DNA of 64,000 bases from Coffea arabica (taxonomy: Eukaryota; Streptophyta; Magnoliopsida; Gentianales; Rubiaceae), in the NCBI RefSeq assembly GCF_036785885.1, contig NC_092323.1, positions 4,628,501 to 4,692,500 on the forward strand, written 5' to 3'. Positions 1 through 14,283 of the stretch are shown here, one piece after another; positions within the stretch are counted from its first letter, which is position 1; every line of letters begins with the position of its first letter. The position numbers were made by a program, and so were the translations under genes. The notes under the pieces are model-generated. The model made no database searches, had not been told where the DNA came from, and saw only the letters and a list, made by a program, of their open reading frames with translations.

Positions 1-2236
1 CCTCAAGTCCTAATTTTGTTTTTATTTCCCAATAGTGTTGTAAATTGCAAATGAACTTGACGATTTTTTTTAATTGGGATAAAGTGGACGGAACTCTGCT
101 GTAAATAATAGGTTAGGACTAGGAGGAGGACTAGGACTAGATGAGGTGCAGAAAAATACAAGTTCTTGTCAAAAACAAAAAAGAAAGGATTTTCGGGTAT
201 TTTACTTATATCACATGTACAAGATTGGAAATGAAAATGGGAGTGTTCATGGGGGCTTCTGCAATCTGATGGATGCATGTTTCTGGACATTCATTTCAGG
301 CCCATTTATATTTATATGCAAATTCTGGAACCAAGTGATGAATATAATTTTTATGTTATTATATTATTAGTAGTTAGTAGTTATGTGTTGCATGGCATTA
401 TCTATGATTAGATCTGAATGCACATGAAATTGCCAATTATGAATGCTAGCTGTCAAGGGATCTCAAGATTTTAGTCCAAAAATTAATTTAGCGCTGTTGT
501 TTCTTTACTTGGGTCTTTTGTTGGTGGTAAATTATTGAAATGAAAACCTACAAGTAGATTGGCTAGTCTATTAAACACGTAGAAAAGACAGATTGTTCTA
601 AAAAAGGAGGGCCTAAATATGATTGGTAGGGTCCTCTTCCCACGTTCCTCTCAAAACCAGATGTTATTGCTAACAGATAATCATGTTAGTCCATCGCTAA
701 ACCTGACTTCCTGGCTGGTTGAACCACCTGGTTTGCAGAGGCCTTGTAAGTTTGGCTTCTTTGTGGATAGGTTTTGCCAACAACTGGGGTTCATGAATTT
801 GACACCTGGGGAAGGAAAGGATTGGCACACAGGGAGTATCTAAAACTTCAGATTCAGTGTTTTGCTCATGTATACTCAAATGCAATCATAATTTGTGTGG
901 TTGATCCTGATTTCTGTATTGCAGCTGTTTAGCTCAAAATACCTGGTATCATTAGTTCAATTTGGTAGTAATTCAGGAATACAATAGTAATCACTATGGA
1001 AATCTGGCTGGTAAAAAGTGGTTGTCGAAACTGCACACTAAGGCTTGGATTACCAATTTCGTGTCAAAGTGAAAACTTCAATTCATCTAGAATTGGTTAT
1101 TGTACTTGCAGTTATGAACTTACAATCATGCAGTAGAATCTTTACATCTGCACAATCCGAATCTCCTTTCTCTATTTCTCTTCCATAAATATGTCACTGT
1201 CTTCTATTTCTTTTTCTCCTCAATTATTCCCTGATTAAAAAGGTGTGGCTTTGATGCCCCAAGATAACACTTTTGTACTTATGTCCATCAGCAATTCTAG
1301 CTTTTCTTTACCCAATAAGTGATTCTGGATCTGGAATGAATAAACTAAAGCTTCCAATTCTAAGCACTTGGGTGATGGGAGTCAAGTATGATGCTTAACT
1401 CTATATAAGAACTGAAGATGCGTGATTTGCACCTGAAAGCAATGCTAGAGTTGCATGCTTTGTTGGTGTCTGATTGCTGACTACGAATATCAGGAGTTAA
1501 ATATGGTGAATTTCTAAAGCTTCTTGCTTATTCTACAACTCTGCCCCATATCTAGATAAAGGATATTTAAAGGAGTATGCTCTTTATTACTTATTGGTCT
1601 TTCTGGCACTGGAATAGGACTTCCTGCACTTTCAAGAATCTTTTTTTTAGTGCATATGATATGTAAAGGAAGCATGCTTCAGCGAATGGGAGAATGGATT
1701 GTGATCCTTAAAGCCTCTCTGGATATAGAAGAGCACTAGTGGAAGTGCCAAGCCAATTTGGTATGTCATATGCAGCACATAATAGGTATCAAGCTCGAGA
1801 GCCACAGAGTTGTTGTCCAGCTGGTGGTGCCATTTGTTCTTTGGCTGGACCTGCTCCTGATTGCTTTTTGTTTAGGAATTGACGTCCACAAGGAAATACT
1901 GGTGTGGGAGGATAGGATTTAGATGCTTGACATCATTTTTAAATGCAAGATGCACTTTCATACACCAGATCATCGTTTTCATGATGCCTTGTCTTGGTAT
2001 TAATGTTTAAGTCATGTTTACTCTTGTAAAGAACTGGTTCATACAAGGTTTTGTCATCCACTCATCCTTTACCGCTTCCTTTCTTTTTGTAGAGAAGCTA
2101 AGTTTTTCCTTGTCCATGTCCGTCCCCCAAAATAAAATGAAAAAAATGAGAAATGCAAAGAGAATGGATTATGTGGAAATGGAATAGTTCTTTATTTAAG
2201 TGGAGATCTATCTCACAACCTTGACTTTTCTTCTTG

Positions 2237-2267
<31 letters not shown>

Positions 2268-5200
2268 AAAGAGGAGATTGATTTGGTCCTACTTCCTAAA
2301 AATCTAGCCGCTGATGAGATTGATTTAAATCTTGCTCTCGAGTAACCAATATATTTGACCATGGAGCCTTTAACCTTTGGATACATGGTTGAAATAAGTT
2401 TTAGAGTTTATAATACTCCTAAAATATGAATATTAAGTCCTAATTCACTGGTAACCAATTTTGCAACTTCTTACCTACCATTTGGTTTTCTGAACATCCT
2501 TTTTTAGTTTTTTTTTTCCCTTTTTTTGGGGGGCTTTTAATTGATATATATCAATCCTTTCCACAGTGTTGACACTGCATTAAACGCAGAGTTTGCTTTA
2601 CAAGTTGGAGAAGGATGCTATTGTTCAGCAAATGGTAGAACAGAAATAGATACATAAAGCGCACAAGTATCAGGAAAGACCTCAAGTCCAGAAGCTGAGC
2701 CTCTCTTAGGATAGTTACAGTGCATACAAGGTGTCCAGATTTAAAGCCTATCTTCTAGCTGCATGACATCCATTTATTCCTTGCTGGGGTATTAGTTGCT
2801 CTTTTTACCTTTTCTTTTTGACGGTGCACCTAAAAAGTGAAAAGTGTAATGTGCCTTTAGTTTGCTTAATCAAAATGGTCCTGAATTGAAGCTTTGCGTT
2901 TCTTTTGGAAATCAAGTAGTCTAAGATGATACTTCCTAGTCCTTTGACGTTGACCATTCTTGAAAGTCCTTTATCTTGTTTGATGGTTGATAATTATCAG
3001 CTGGATCTTTTAAGTTTGGTTAATTCTTATATATTTCAGTGACATATCTATTATTTGAGTAGCAAATATCTCAAACTATCTTTTTTTGCTGATTCTGGAA
3101 ATTTCCCTTGGTTAGGATAGGATTGATGACATGGCACTGAGAAACTTTGCATTGGTGGTTGCTACATAAAGAAAAAAGTACCTATGTTCAGGAAGACCAC
3201 TAGAGTGAATATTTCCAAGAATCAGGATGACTCAGAGCGAAAAGACTAAATCTTTCGCAATCGACATTAAGGCATATTCTGTTTATTAAGCTTAGAGAGA
3301 CGAAGTCTCCTTCACCTCTGTAACAGATATATATTCTTTGTTGGGGGAGGACTCACCTTTTCACTTTTTCTTTGAGTCTATGCCCAGAAGAATCAAGTTG
3401 CAATATGCTTTCTGTAATCATCAAATCCAATGAATGGCAGACCAAGGGTGAGGCTAATATTTATTTAGATACGTCCACATTGCTGTCAAGGTAATAATGA
3501 ACTGCATCTTCGAAGCAAATGCATGAGATTGATGAATGAGACATAGGAAACATCCATTTCCTTAAGATACTTTTTTTTTTTTTTTTTTGTAAAAAAGTTT
3601 TCTAGGACATGTTTTATTCCTTTGTTTGCTTAAGCCTCAATGATAGGGATAGAGACTGTAGTAAGTGAGAATATTTCAGATAATGTCCAGCAGGTGTTGA
3701 TTGTCAAAGTGTTTTTTCTGCTGATGATATGAATGAAATGATAAATTCTGGTGGCATTTGGAAAATTTGAAGAAATAGTTCAATAGCTTTCTTGAAGGTT
3801 CAACAAGATATGCTAAAATTTTTTGTTTAAGCAATGATTACATCATTGAAATTGCAATGCACTAGTTAAAGATGTACGGCTCGTGCTCCTACAATTACTT
3901 TTTTTTTTAGTTTTCGCCTCCTTCTCTTCTCAATCAGTTGAAATTACAAATATGACTTTGTCTAAAACACGGTGTTAGTTTTTGGGAATCAAATCCTAAT
4001 CCCTAATTGTAATATATGTGAGAATTGATAATTGTTTTCCTTCTGTATATGATGTCCTTTGTCTGCTACACAAGTGCAGACAACTACTGCAGTGGAAGAG
4101 AATAATTGCCAACTACTTGTTGATTGAAGGCAGTGGGACCACCAAACTATGAATGAATAAGTTTTTCATTCAATTATATCAAGCTTCATGGCAGGAAAGA
4201 AACTGAAGAAAGCATAAAGTTGAGCCTGGACTCGAACACTGTTATAACTGAAGTCATGCAGAGCATTAATTCACCTACAGTTTAAAGCGTCTTTTGCAAT
4301 TCCAATTTTTGTGGCTGGACTTGATTCTATGTCCTGGTATACTTTACTAGAGTCTATACTTCTTGTCTTACACATTAAAGCTTTTTGGTCTGACCCTTTT
4401 TGGCTTTAGCTTCATCTTAACACCCTTTTGTCATCTCCCTTTTCCTTTAACTTCAGCTCTAATAATTTTTTAACTTAAACTTTTTGCAGTTCTTTAAATG
4501 CTCGTATATAAATTCTGACTTTGTTTTAGGTTTATCTATGGATTAAGGAATTATCGCTGTTGTAAGTATGCATGTGATTTACAACAATGTACGTGATAGA
4601 GTTAAAAAAGTATGTGCACAATTACTGCCAATACAAATGTGATGACCACCCAAATTCAGTAGTTTAGCGTCTCTAATATTTCTGGAAATATCTGTCGGAC
4701 CCTTTGGTGAAATTGCAAATGAAGCATGGGGACAACTATTCAATAGAAAATGAAAAAAACCTGCTTATGATCATAGAAACACTAAGCACTCAAAATGTTG
4801 ACAGAACTAGGGGTTTGGCTTCAATAGATGATTCAATCAGATACAATAGTTCTTACTAGGCCTGATTGTACACCTAAATATCTCTTTGTAGACATGTTGG
4901 ATAAGCATCATATTGTAGAAGGTGTAAAATTTTATAGATTCCAACATATTTGAAGTATGCATTTGAATTCACAATTTGTGTTCGAGTGTCTTCACCTGTT
5001 CTTTATGTGCTTACCTGATAGAGAAAAAGGCATTGATGTCCAGCGAATGGCAATGCAGAAAGAGATAATTTGTGATGGATCTGCAATGGTCTTAAAGCAA
5101 AAAGGTAGAGGCATGTCTGATGGTATATGTGGTACATGCCAGGTACCAAGGTCTGGAATCACAAAGTTTTCTACAACCGTAATTGCTTCAGTTGTCTTTT

Positions 5201-7078
5201 TCCAGAACTTCCTTTTGTTTCTTTTCTTTATATCTTAACAATCACAAAAGCATAAAGTTCCCATGTTATTCAACATCTTGATTTTTGGAAACTAACTCTG
5301 CCTGACCAGTGGATAATACCCTAGACTAGTCTATTGTCCTCTGATGATCTATTTATTTGTTTCAGTTTTTATGTTCCTCATCTGTTGAAGACAAGTTGAA
5401 TTTGGATCTACTTCACTAATTCCCAGACTCTTTGCCAAGCTTTTCAATTATCATGAATTTCTTGCTGTTGTTGTTTGGTATCCCTTGCTTTACCATTTAT
5501 GAATGAAGTGTTACTGGTGGTTTTCACCAGGTGGAGAGGTGCTTGCTGTTTCGCATTAGTGGAGCAACAAAAAATGGTTCATAATTTCGAGAAATGATAG
5601 GATTTAATTAAGATTTCTTTCTACAAATAAAGTGTAGTATAAGTGACAAGCCAAATATTTCAATATATGGGTTTGTCACTCAAAACTTAGATCCTCACTG
5701 TTAGATTACCACATTATCTTATTTCTTTGATCAGTTTTTTTTGGGTGCTGAAAATTCTCTTATCCAGTGAATGTTGTAATAGGATCTAATTTTTAACGTT
5801 ACTTCAAACCATTCATAGCTTCAAGTAGAGTAGTGAGGAACGATTACTGATTAAATAGGTACAGTTATCAAGCAGGATCTTAAAGATAAATTGCTGAGCC
5901 ATTTTCTAGCTGACAATCTTGGAAAGTAACAAGGATATAAATTTTGCTACCAAAACAAGCCCACACCTCTCTGATAGCTTTATTGAGGTAGAATGTGAGG
6001 TAGAAAGTGCCTGTTTGCTTTGTTTTACAATTAAATGCCACAAAAGTGTAAAGTGCAATATTCTTTTTAAAAGCATCATCGGCATTTTAAGGTGAACCTC
6101 AATTTCAAGGCTACTGACTTAGTTGCCTATTTGTCTATATCAATGTCTGTGATTTATATTGCAATCAATTAAGCATCCATGCTCTCTGATGAATGAGACA
6201 TAGGTAGTGCAAAACTTTGAGATGATATTTGCATTTTTTTTAACCGCTGCAATACTGGGAACTGGGACATGGCAAGCAGTGGGTAATCAACTTTGGATGC
6301 CTCCCCTGCTAGTGTCCAGGAAACAAAAAAATGGGCGGGGAGAAGGGGGCTTGTTTGGATGTTAATTCCACCCATATTATGAGTAAGAGTTCAATTACTG
6401 TTGCCTGATTAAGCATAGAATGCAAGTAGGGGTTTTGGGTTCTAATTTTCAAGCCAGGAAATATCTCCACCTACTTTTCCCTTTCATTTTTAAGACGTGG
6501 ACCTAATATTCTGCTTATCTTTTGCCTTGGGCCAGTGAGTACTAATATAGAATCTGGGACCAACTTGCAGGAATTGATGATAAAGGTGTTATTTTGGAAG
6601 GAATGAGGTCTATAGGAAGCTGATTGTGCTTGCTTTCATTACAACATTGCAGCAGACTAAAAAGTTTTTAAGCTTTCTGAGAGCCCAAGGTTTTTAGCTG
6701 TAAAGGTTCTTCATCTGTTTCCTGTGGCTAGACTTGCTCCCGTCGTTATTGTGAAGCCTTTATACTATGGACACTTAAACTTATTCTAGTCTGACTCTAG
6801 TTTTCCTTATTTATGTATGGCTTTTTGTTTCAGAATTAAGTGTAACTAATGTACCTCATGGGAAATGTGTTTGCACCAAAAAAGCAATAGTGCTAATAAT
6901 AAGAGCATGTATCCTGGATTACTCAAAAGCTGTAGGCACTGAGGAAGGCAATATCAAAATTACAAAGCACATTTCTATGATCAGTTATAACAAGAAAGAC
7001 ACCCTATTAACCTTGGCTTTAGACATCTTAAATACAATTCTCTTTCTGAAGTGGTTCTGGTTCTCTCTTGTTCTGGAT
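1..7078. other. Long intergenic stretch without a recognisable gene
   Basis: About 7 kb downstream of the CONSTANS-like gene. I read both strands and found only short open frames with no family resemblance, no conserved motif and no convincing exon chain. The plus strand is T-rich, with many poly-T runs (for example near 3571-3589), as in plant introns or untranslated DNA. It holds a (CT)n microsatellite at about 2236-2264. It could include the 3' part of a gene lying to the left, or a non-coding transcript; nothing in the sequence decides this. Confidence 0.5.
2236..2264. repeat. (CT)n dinucleotide microsatellite
   Basis: Uninterrupted CT repeat of about 14 units, ending where it runs into tgtgaaag. 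A simple sequence repeat in non-coding DNA. Confidence 0.9.
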
Positions 7079-9276
7079 TCAGAATGATGGCACGATGCCA
7101 TAACCACTTTCCACCATTAGTGCGGTCGAGAGCATCTGATCGACTTCAACTTCAACATCCGTTCTTTTTGCAAATCGACCTTTAATCCTGGGTCTGGTTT
7201 CTGCATACGCCTTCCTTGAAGCGTACCTGATCGTCTTCTCAAATTTTCGGGTCTTCTTCTTCTCTCTGTACCTCAGAACTTTGGCCTCCCTGTCCATTGG
7301 CGTAAGTTGCTGTGGCATTTGAATTGGTGGGCTTGCGAAAAGGTCGATGGTTCCTTTGGGTGGTCTATGATGGGAGATGGAGACATCGCTCATGGTAGAC
7401 TCTGGGACTACACCACAATCCATGGATGAGATTGAAACCTGAGATAGTAGTCAGAAACACGGCATTGGTCCCTTTCAATTGTAAATATTGCTGAAGCAAA
7501 ATGTTCCTTTAAAAAGGAGTCTTGCTTTTGAGGAAGTCAATTTAGTACCTTAATCCTGGCAAAAGGGGTCGGGAACAAAAATTTGCAATAACATTCCTTT
7601 GGACCATAATCCCAAGTTGTTCAAGCTTCTTGGAGCACTGACTAGTTTAGAGAAGTACTGGCTTAAGCTTCTCAAACAAAGCCTGTGCTTGCAAGAAGAG
7701 ATTTGAACTGGAAAATGTTTTTGTGCTCGCTTATTTTGCAAGAAAATCCTATCATACTGTGTCCAAAAAAATCTAGGCTAGGATCATACCGTATAGTCCT
7801 TGTTTTACTTTTTATCTTAAAAGTACTTCTTTCTGTGCATAGAATTTTATCCCTTCATTGAATTGCCTTTCTACCCATCATGCTTTTATTTAAAAAGACA
7901 CCCGACGGTAGAATTGAATTACCCCCTTTTGGCTTGGGTTTTGAATACCAGACTCTAAGAGTAGGGCTGACTACTGCGGAGCAAACAACAGAGAAAGAAT
8001 TTTTTTTTTTCAACCAATGGATGTATATGTATACAAGTTTCATCTATTGCTCACATATTTCTTATAGCCAAGCCTTAAATATGGGTCTAAGTGGTAATTT
8101 CAAGTACTCCCTCCTTCTTCCCCAACGACTCCCCCCTTCTCTCCCACCCAAACAAAAAAGAAGAAGAAGAAGAAGAAGAAGAATTCATCATATGAATTGA
8201 AGGTTTAAAATGTTGGAACAAAATTGCCCAATTAATTATACAGCAGTTAAATTGCAAGAATATAAAATTTAGCCGGTCCCTAAGGTTAAAGCTGAAGTCT
8301 TCGAGTAAACAAATGAGTATGTGTTGGCTCAGGAGCAAAGTCAAAAAGAGGAAACGGTTATTAGTTATTGCAGAAAACCAAAGTAAAGCCGCATCACTTT
8401 GAGCAAAACTCTTGTTAAGTTAACAACAGCATAATAATGCATAAGAATAAAACTTACGCTGTGACTCATGGAAGATACTGGATAGGCATACCCAGTATTT
8501 GATGCTTCATACTCCAATCCCAGCTGAAAACTCTGGTGATGCTGATGCTGAAGCTGCAGCTGATCTTTTGCTCCTCCGGAACGAACCGGGACCACGCTGT
8601 CTCCTCCGTAACTCTTCTGAGGCACAGCATAGTGTTGCTGCTGATTGCTATACTGATGATGGCTAGTGTATTGATTTTCTTGGCATGAACTATACTCAAC
8701 TAGGTCCAGATACTCATCAACAACCTCGCCACCAAATAGCATATTATTATTACTGTTGTTTTGGTGGTGGTGGTGGTGGTGGCTGTTGTTTTTAACGGGA
8801 TTAAGTAACAGCCAAGAAGCTGCTTCGTCTTCATCATTTTCATCGATGGTTTCATCAACATCTTGAGTCAAGAAACCATCATCAGCATCTTCTGTATCTT
8901 GCCCGATCATGGATCCCCTGGGATCAGTAGCCGGGGGTCCATAAAGGGTTCCCGGAATCGGCAGAATGGGGACCCTGTGGTGACGGCGGGCCAAAGGGTT
9001 GGCGGAGTGGATGTCTGAGTCGCAGGCTGCACAGAGGGATGCTGCATCAGCCTTACACAAAAACGCTGCAGGAGCACGCTCGCAGGCCTCGCACACCCAC
9101 ACGCGCTCGTGGCGCGAAGCCACCTTGTTGGCTGCGTGTATGCGAGCGTCGCAGCCGGTGCAGAGGTACGCGGAGTCAGCCCGGCAGTAGACGGTGCAGG
9201 CCGCTGAGCGGCAGGTGTCGCACACCCGGGCCCAGGTGTTGGCGCCGCCTCCGTTGGTGTCCTCCTGTTTCAGCAT
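7079..9276 (-). CDS. CO/COL: CONSTANS/CONSTANS-like zinc finger transcription factor (group Ia, CO/COL1/COL2 type)
   Basis: Two coding exons on the minus strand: 9276-8458 and 7438-7079, giving 392 residues. The 1019 bp intron has a GTAAGT donor and a TCTCAG acceptor, and joining them restores a Ser-His-Ser-Val-Ser stretch typical of COL proteins. Two tandem B-box zinc fingers lie at about residues 16-58 and 59-101 (VCDTC, then VCEAC with paired Cys/His ligands). The middle is low-complexity with a His run and Asn-rich tracts. A CCT domain at about 322-366 ([17 protein letters not shown]) is followed by a C-terminal Val-Pro motif (YGIVPSF) of the kind that binds COP1. The family consists of nuclear regulators that carry daylength signals to FT, with CCT contacting DNA together with NF-Y. 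The MLK start and two intact B-boxes fit the CO/COL1/COL2 clade (347-373 residues in Arabidopsis). Whether it is the functional CO orthologue cannot be told from sequence alone. Confidence 0.93.
8158..8182. repeat. (AAG)n trinucleotide repeat in the CO-like intron
   Basis: Run of about eight AAG units inside the single intron of the CONSTANS-like gene. Simple repeat, not coding on the minus-strand transcript. Confidence 0.85.
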
Positions 9277-9614
9277 TGCTTTTTATGCTGTTTGGAGTGA
9301 AAAAAATGGTAAAGAGAAAGAAAGAATGGTTCTGGTTTGTGTCTGAGACTCTGAGGGGAAGGTATGGTTGTGGTTTAGCAGGAGCTCAGGAGTGGCATCG
9401 AGATGAAATGGGGACTGGGTTCCGCTGGGGATGGGGGTTGGCGGGGTGGGGGTGCGGGTGCGGGTAGCAGCACTGCTCGATGAAAAGAGGGAAAGGTGTT
9501 TGAAGACACTTAACAACAACACAGTTGGAGTTGAGGTTGAGGGCAAAGGCAACTGCCAACCAAGTAAAGGTCCTCCCTAAAGGACAAGGAGGGGGAGAGA
9601 ATCCGTGGGTGCGA

Positions 9615-9620
9615 CACGTG
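9615..9620. promoter_or_regulatory. G-box (CACGTG) upstream of the CO-like gene
   Basis: A perfect palindromic CACGTG within gacacgtggcg, about 340 bp upstream of the CO-like start codon. This is the core site for bHLH (PIF) and bZIP factors. The extended GACACGTGGC form is the strong bZIP/ABRE version. Its role here is inferred from position only; it may fall in the 5' leader rather than the promoter. Confidence 0.45.
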
Positions 9621-12600
9621 GCGAGGAGTTAGTGGGTTGGAAAAGTTGTTTTATTATCTTGTGGTTGGCTGTGATTCTGGCGGCCCCTGGGTGCTTTTTG
9701 TGTGGGGTGGGGGGGGGTGGGGTTTGGCATGTGGGGTCTACAGACCTTTGGCTTTTGGAATCAATTAGTATTGTGGGGAGGACCGCCTGGAAGGAAAGGG
9801 TTCAAAGGACTATCCTCTTCTGTTCTGTTCCAAGTGTTTCTTCTTCTCATCTCTAAGACTCTCTATCTGTATCTGACTCACAGTCACAGGTGGTGTGGAC
9901 TTTCGGACACTTAGCGCTCCATATTTTATTGTCCACGACACCGCTTTGCTCCCCAACTTTCACTCAGTCACTACGCCAGCAGTTATATCATATGGATAAA
10001 TTCACTTGTTTTTTTTTTTTGGGTTCCTTTTTGGCCATTCTAAATTTATTTTTTTATAGCACTTGTTGTCGTTATAATCTTTTTTTATTCAGTATAACAA
10101 GTGAAAGATTTCGAACTCAATATTTTACAATTATACTCCCTCCTTCGGTATCACTCAATTCATTCCTCCCTCTGCTCTGCCTACTAATATAATGTATTGT
10201 AACTTAATAATAATTAACATAATGGTACATTCTCTTTTTATTTTGTATTCTTATTGCGACTGTAGTATTTAGGTTATGTTTGGATTGCATTTTTCTGAAT
10301 TTTTTATAGAAAAATTATTATAACGATTTGATATATGTGCGGTAAAATGATGTGCTGCAAGAAACTCGGTGAGTGCTGCCTTTGTATATCATCATACATG
10401 CAGAGGTCAATTGCGGCTTTGCCACCTCAATTAACATTTGCCCCAAGTTCTCGTGACCGGTATCTACGACACTACTGCCTTTCTTCTTTTTTTTTTTTTA
10501 CAAGTGCTATAAAGGCCGATCGAATTTACAAGTAAAGAGATGTTCCATTAACTCCTCCTCCATGAATTTGATCATGCTGTAACGTGACTACTAAAGTTCC
10601 ATTAACTCACATGTATACTGTTTATCTGAAGTACTACTCTTTTTTTTTTTGGGAGGGAGGGAGGGAAAAAGTTAAATCAATCAGTATATCAATGAGCGAA
10701 AATGAACTCGAGCGTTGATCAGCTAATTATGATGACATTGTTGGGAAAATTAAGCTCGATAATTCTAGCATCTAACAGCTCATTTTCCTCAAGAATTAAA
10801 ACAGAACAGAACGTGATGGTAAATGAACATTTCGTTCGAATAAATTATAGCTAGATAGCTTCCCATGCGCAGACGAGAGCGGGAGATTCAATTCGTTTAA
10901 GAATCGAATGCATTTAAAAATTTTTTCATAGATAAAAAAAAATTTTTTTTGACCACATTAATGGTGAAGAATAATTCCGTTGGCGTGATACATACGAGCT
11001 GTAGCCTCTTTTCACCTTCATCAATTCGAAGAACCTGGCTAACAAGGACTGGAGAGCGTGTGCCAGAACTGAAGGCGTAAAAAATGTAAAAAAAAAAAAA
11101 TGGACAGCGTGAATCTCAGAAGAAGTACGAGTTACAACGTGCAAAGGGGGAGATGCTGTTTCATTCCACCCCATACAGCCCGCAATTGCCATGCAATCCA
11201 CCGTCTTCTGTGCTGATTACCAAAAAAACCTAGTACTACCCTACTTTCACGTAAAACGAAGTGTACATTTGCTTTCCATTCGTGTTTTCTTTTTATTTCA
11301 CCAAAAAATAAATAAAGAAAAGAAAAGAAAAGCATGTGGCCAGAATTGTGTATCAAATTGTGTACGTATGTATGTACTGTCGTTGTGCTGAATTGTTTGT
11401 CTGGCTTCATAATTAGATAACTTACCAGTACCTTTCAGCGTTACAGTGGGGGCCTAACAGCAGTAGCAGTTTCAGGATTTCGTGAGAGGCTATTGACTTT
11501 GCCTTGGCCCTCCCTCTGGGGTGGTTCACTGGTAGTCAGTGATTGGTAACAGTACAGTAATACTTCTCAATCCTCCCCCCACCCCTTCTCGCCCATGCAT
11601 TTCGACCGCAACATAGTATAAACAAGGTCCCAATGTCTGCATCATCGGAGATGAGATGACACTTGAACTCCCGAGTCAGCATGGCTGTCTGAAAATTGCT
11701 TGGGCTATCCGGGAGTGGATAAAATGAATGATTGGAGGGATATGGTCAGTGTGGTCGTGGCAGCAGTTGAGTCATGCAACCCAATTAACTGTAGCTGACT
11801 AAGACGAAACCTTCTTCTCTCCCTTTCGAGGCCCACAGGGCAAAATAACCTCCGAGCCAATGGCACAGCACCACCTTGGACGAGGGCAGATCAGCGACTC
11901 CCTCAACCACAAGTTTTGGCCAAGCAAGTAGCAACAGCGCGAGCACCCCGGACTTCAGAGTTTAGCGGCCAAGGAGGAGGAGGGCCTTCCAATTTGAACT
12001 CTTTAACTGATCCGCTTCACATGACTTTTGGGTCCAATGAAAAGTACTTCTACTTTACGACTCCTGCTGCTGCAGGTCTACAACAGCCTGCAGCAGTATT
12101 ATTATTGTTATTGTTATTTTTACCATAAGCCAGTTTTAAACCCTTTCACAAGGGCCTCTATCAGCCTTGTAACCATCAAAATCACAACTAAAATACTACA
12201 CATTTCTATAGTGATGATATACGTGTTGTGTGACTGTGTTCTGGGTGAAAGTCGCACTGACTGCAAATTAAATGACAGAAGCTCCTTCTCATTCTCCCTG
12301 CCTTTGTTTAGTTGAAAGCTCTGCTAACATCCTTTGTCCGATCTGCATCCCCTCTTAAAGCCTCCAAAAACTAGTTAACCCCACGCCCCCCCCCCCCCCC
12401 TCATCCCCCAAAAAAAAATTTTTTTTTTTTACGCTATCCTTTGAAGAATAGGTGGAGTTCAAGCCTTAAAGATTTGGAAACCCGTATGGCCTATGGAGCA
12501 GCATTTGTTATCCGTAAAAAAATGGGCTCAACCAAAGGTAGATTGAAATGAGACAAGTGCCCCGAGCAAACTCCGATGGTTGAGTTGATGCGTTTAATAA

Positions 12601-14283
12601 AATTGAAATATAAAAAGTGAAATCTGAAATCTGAATCTATTAAATTGTTAAATTATTAAGTGTTAAATCTAATACATTTAATTGCATATCATGTTCAGTG
12701 ATAAGTGAATAGCTTATCACTTAATTTTTGGGGCAAGTTTTGCTTAGAAAATTCATTGCCACTTAATTAATTCAGATGTTCAATTTTTTATTATCAAACG
12801 GTCTGAATATGTTAAGATTCAAATCCATTAAGTTTAAGTGCTGAACTGAATTATCAAATGAGACCTTAGTAATGATACTTAAAGAGATACTCTTCCAAAT
12901 TTCATTAGTTTGCTCAAGTTAATTAATAATTAATGAATGAATAGGAGGCAAACTCCCATTTACCAGGAACTTAAATGGGCCTTAAAGGTCTCTTGTTGCG
13001 CCATTTAACTTGGATTTTTTCATGGGCCAAAGCAAAAATTGGGACATCTGTATCCAGTTTGCATAAAAAAAAAAAAAAAAAAGGTTTCGAAATCTTAAAT
13101 TCCGGCAGCCGTGATTGCTACTTGGTGGATTTTAAGAATCCTATTTGACAAAATTTGGCGTGAACCCGCAGGCCTATTGATCACCATAGCAGCAAAACAT
13201 TTTCAATCAGCAAGACTTCACTTACACAACATTCTCAAGTTTCAACCACTAACCCCCCATTATTCATTCATTCTTCCAAAATGCCCCGCATTTCTAAGTT
13301 CTAACCCCCTTTGGTGTCTCGCGTTCCAAGTCACATAGCGCCTGGGAACAATAATAATAAAACATAATAACTGTACACAAATCAACCATTATTCATTTGC
13401 AAAAACTTGCATAGACCTGATCCATCACTTAGAAATAGATCCACATGTGGACATAAGTAAGTCATGTCGCCCACACTTTTGCTTTATAATCTTCAGCAAA
13501 GAAGCAACGTGGCGATGTTTGTGGCCAAATGGTCCACTACCTTGTTGGTGGATCAGGTCTATCCAAATATTTGCCTTAAGCAGCTATTGTTAAGACAATA
13601 TGCATTCGTGATTCAGTCTTGTCACACAGAAAAAAAAAAAAAAAAAAGGATTCATTCTTTTCCCTTGTGATCCAGAAAAAGTTGGCTACATTTAACTACA
13701 CTGCATGGGCTTCAGTTGGACACACAACTCTTCTACACTATGTAACTTGCTATGAACAGCGCAAGCGCAGGTCCATATAACATAATAATAGGGCTATCTA
13801 CTGGACCTGGCTCGCCAAGCTCCGTCCATCTGACCCTTAAAATATGTTGGTCCAGCCATAGCATGAAGATGGGCTTCGATGAACAGAATTCCACCGCTCA
13901 TCCTAGCCTAGCAATGGCCAGTAGGGGGGACTGGAACACAGGGGCTAGGCCCAAGCAATCCCAAATTGATCGTGGAACCAATACGAGTGGGTCATACCCA
14001 TTCTAATACTGCCCAAAAATCCATAAATTCCCATTTTTTACCTTTTTTTTTTTTTTTTGAATCCCAATTTTAGCTAGAACCAAGATTCGAAGTTCAATCC
14101 CAAACCACTGAATCCGAACAAAAATCAGTCTACAGCATTAATGATTGGTCCATTTAATGTTACTTGAACTTTTCAGTTTGCCCTTCCATACCCATATGTT
14201 TTGGACTAGAGTACCCCATCCATGGGGCTCGACTCGAGTCCAAGTAACACAGGGTGCAAGCGTACGGACCCCTCACCCATGGG
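9621..14283. other. Intergenic region between CO-like promoter and MED18 3' end
   Basis: No supported gene on either strand. It contains mononucleotide runs, including a C-run joined to an A-run at about 12384-12418, an A-run at 13066-13082 and one at 13630-13647. The 11.4-12.1 kb part is less AT-rich and gives short open frames that match nothing I recognise. The left part should carry the promoter of the minus-strand CO-like gene and the right end the 3' UTR of MED18. Confidence 0.5.

Noticed and set aside
9283-9552. 89-codon open frame directly upstream of and in frame with the CO-like ORF, looking like an upstream ORF or N-terminal extension
   Set aside because: The frame begins with TTG, has no ATG, and stops two codons before the true start; it is just an open leader sequence.
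11916-12128. Possible small plus-strand protein beginning MAKQVATARAPRTS
   Set aside because: No family resemblance, low-complexity Leu/Ala tail from simple repeats, no splice partners.
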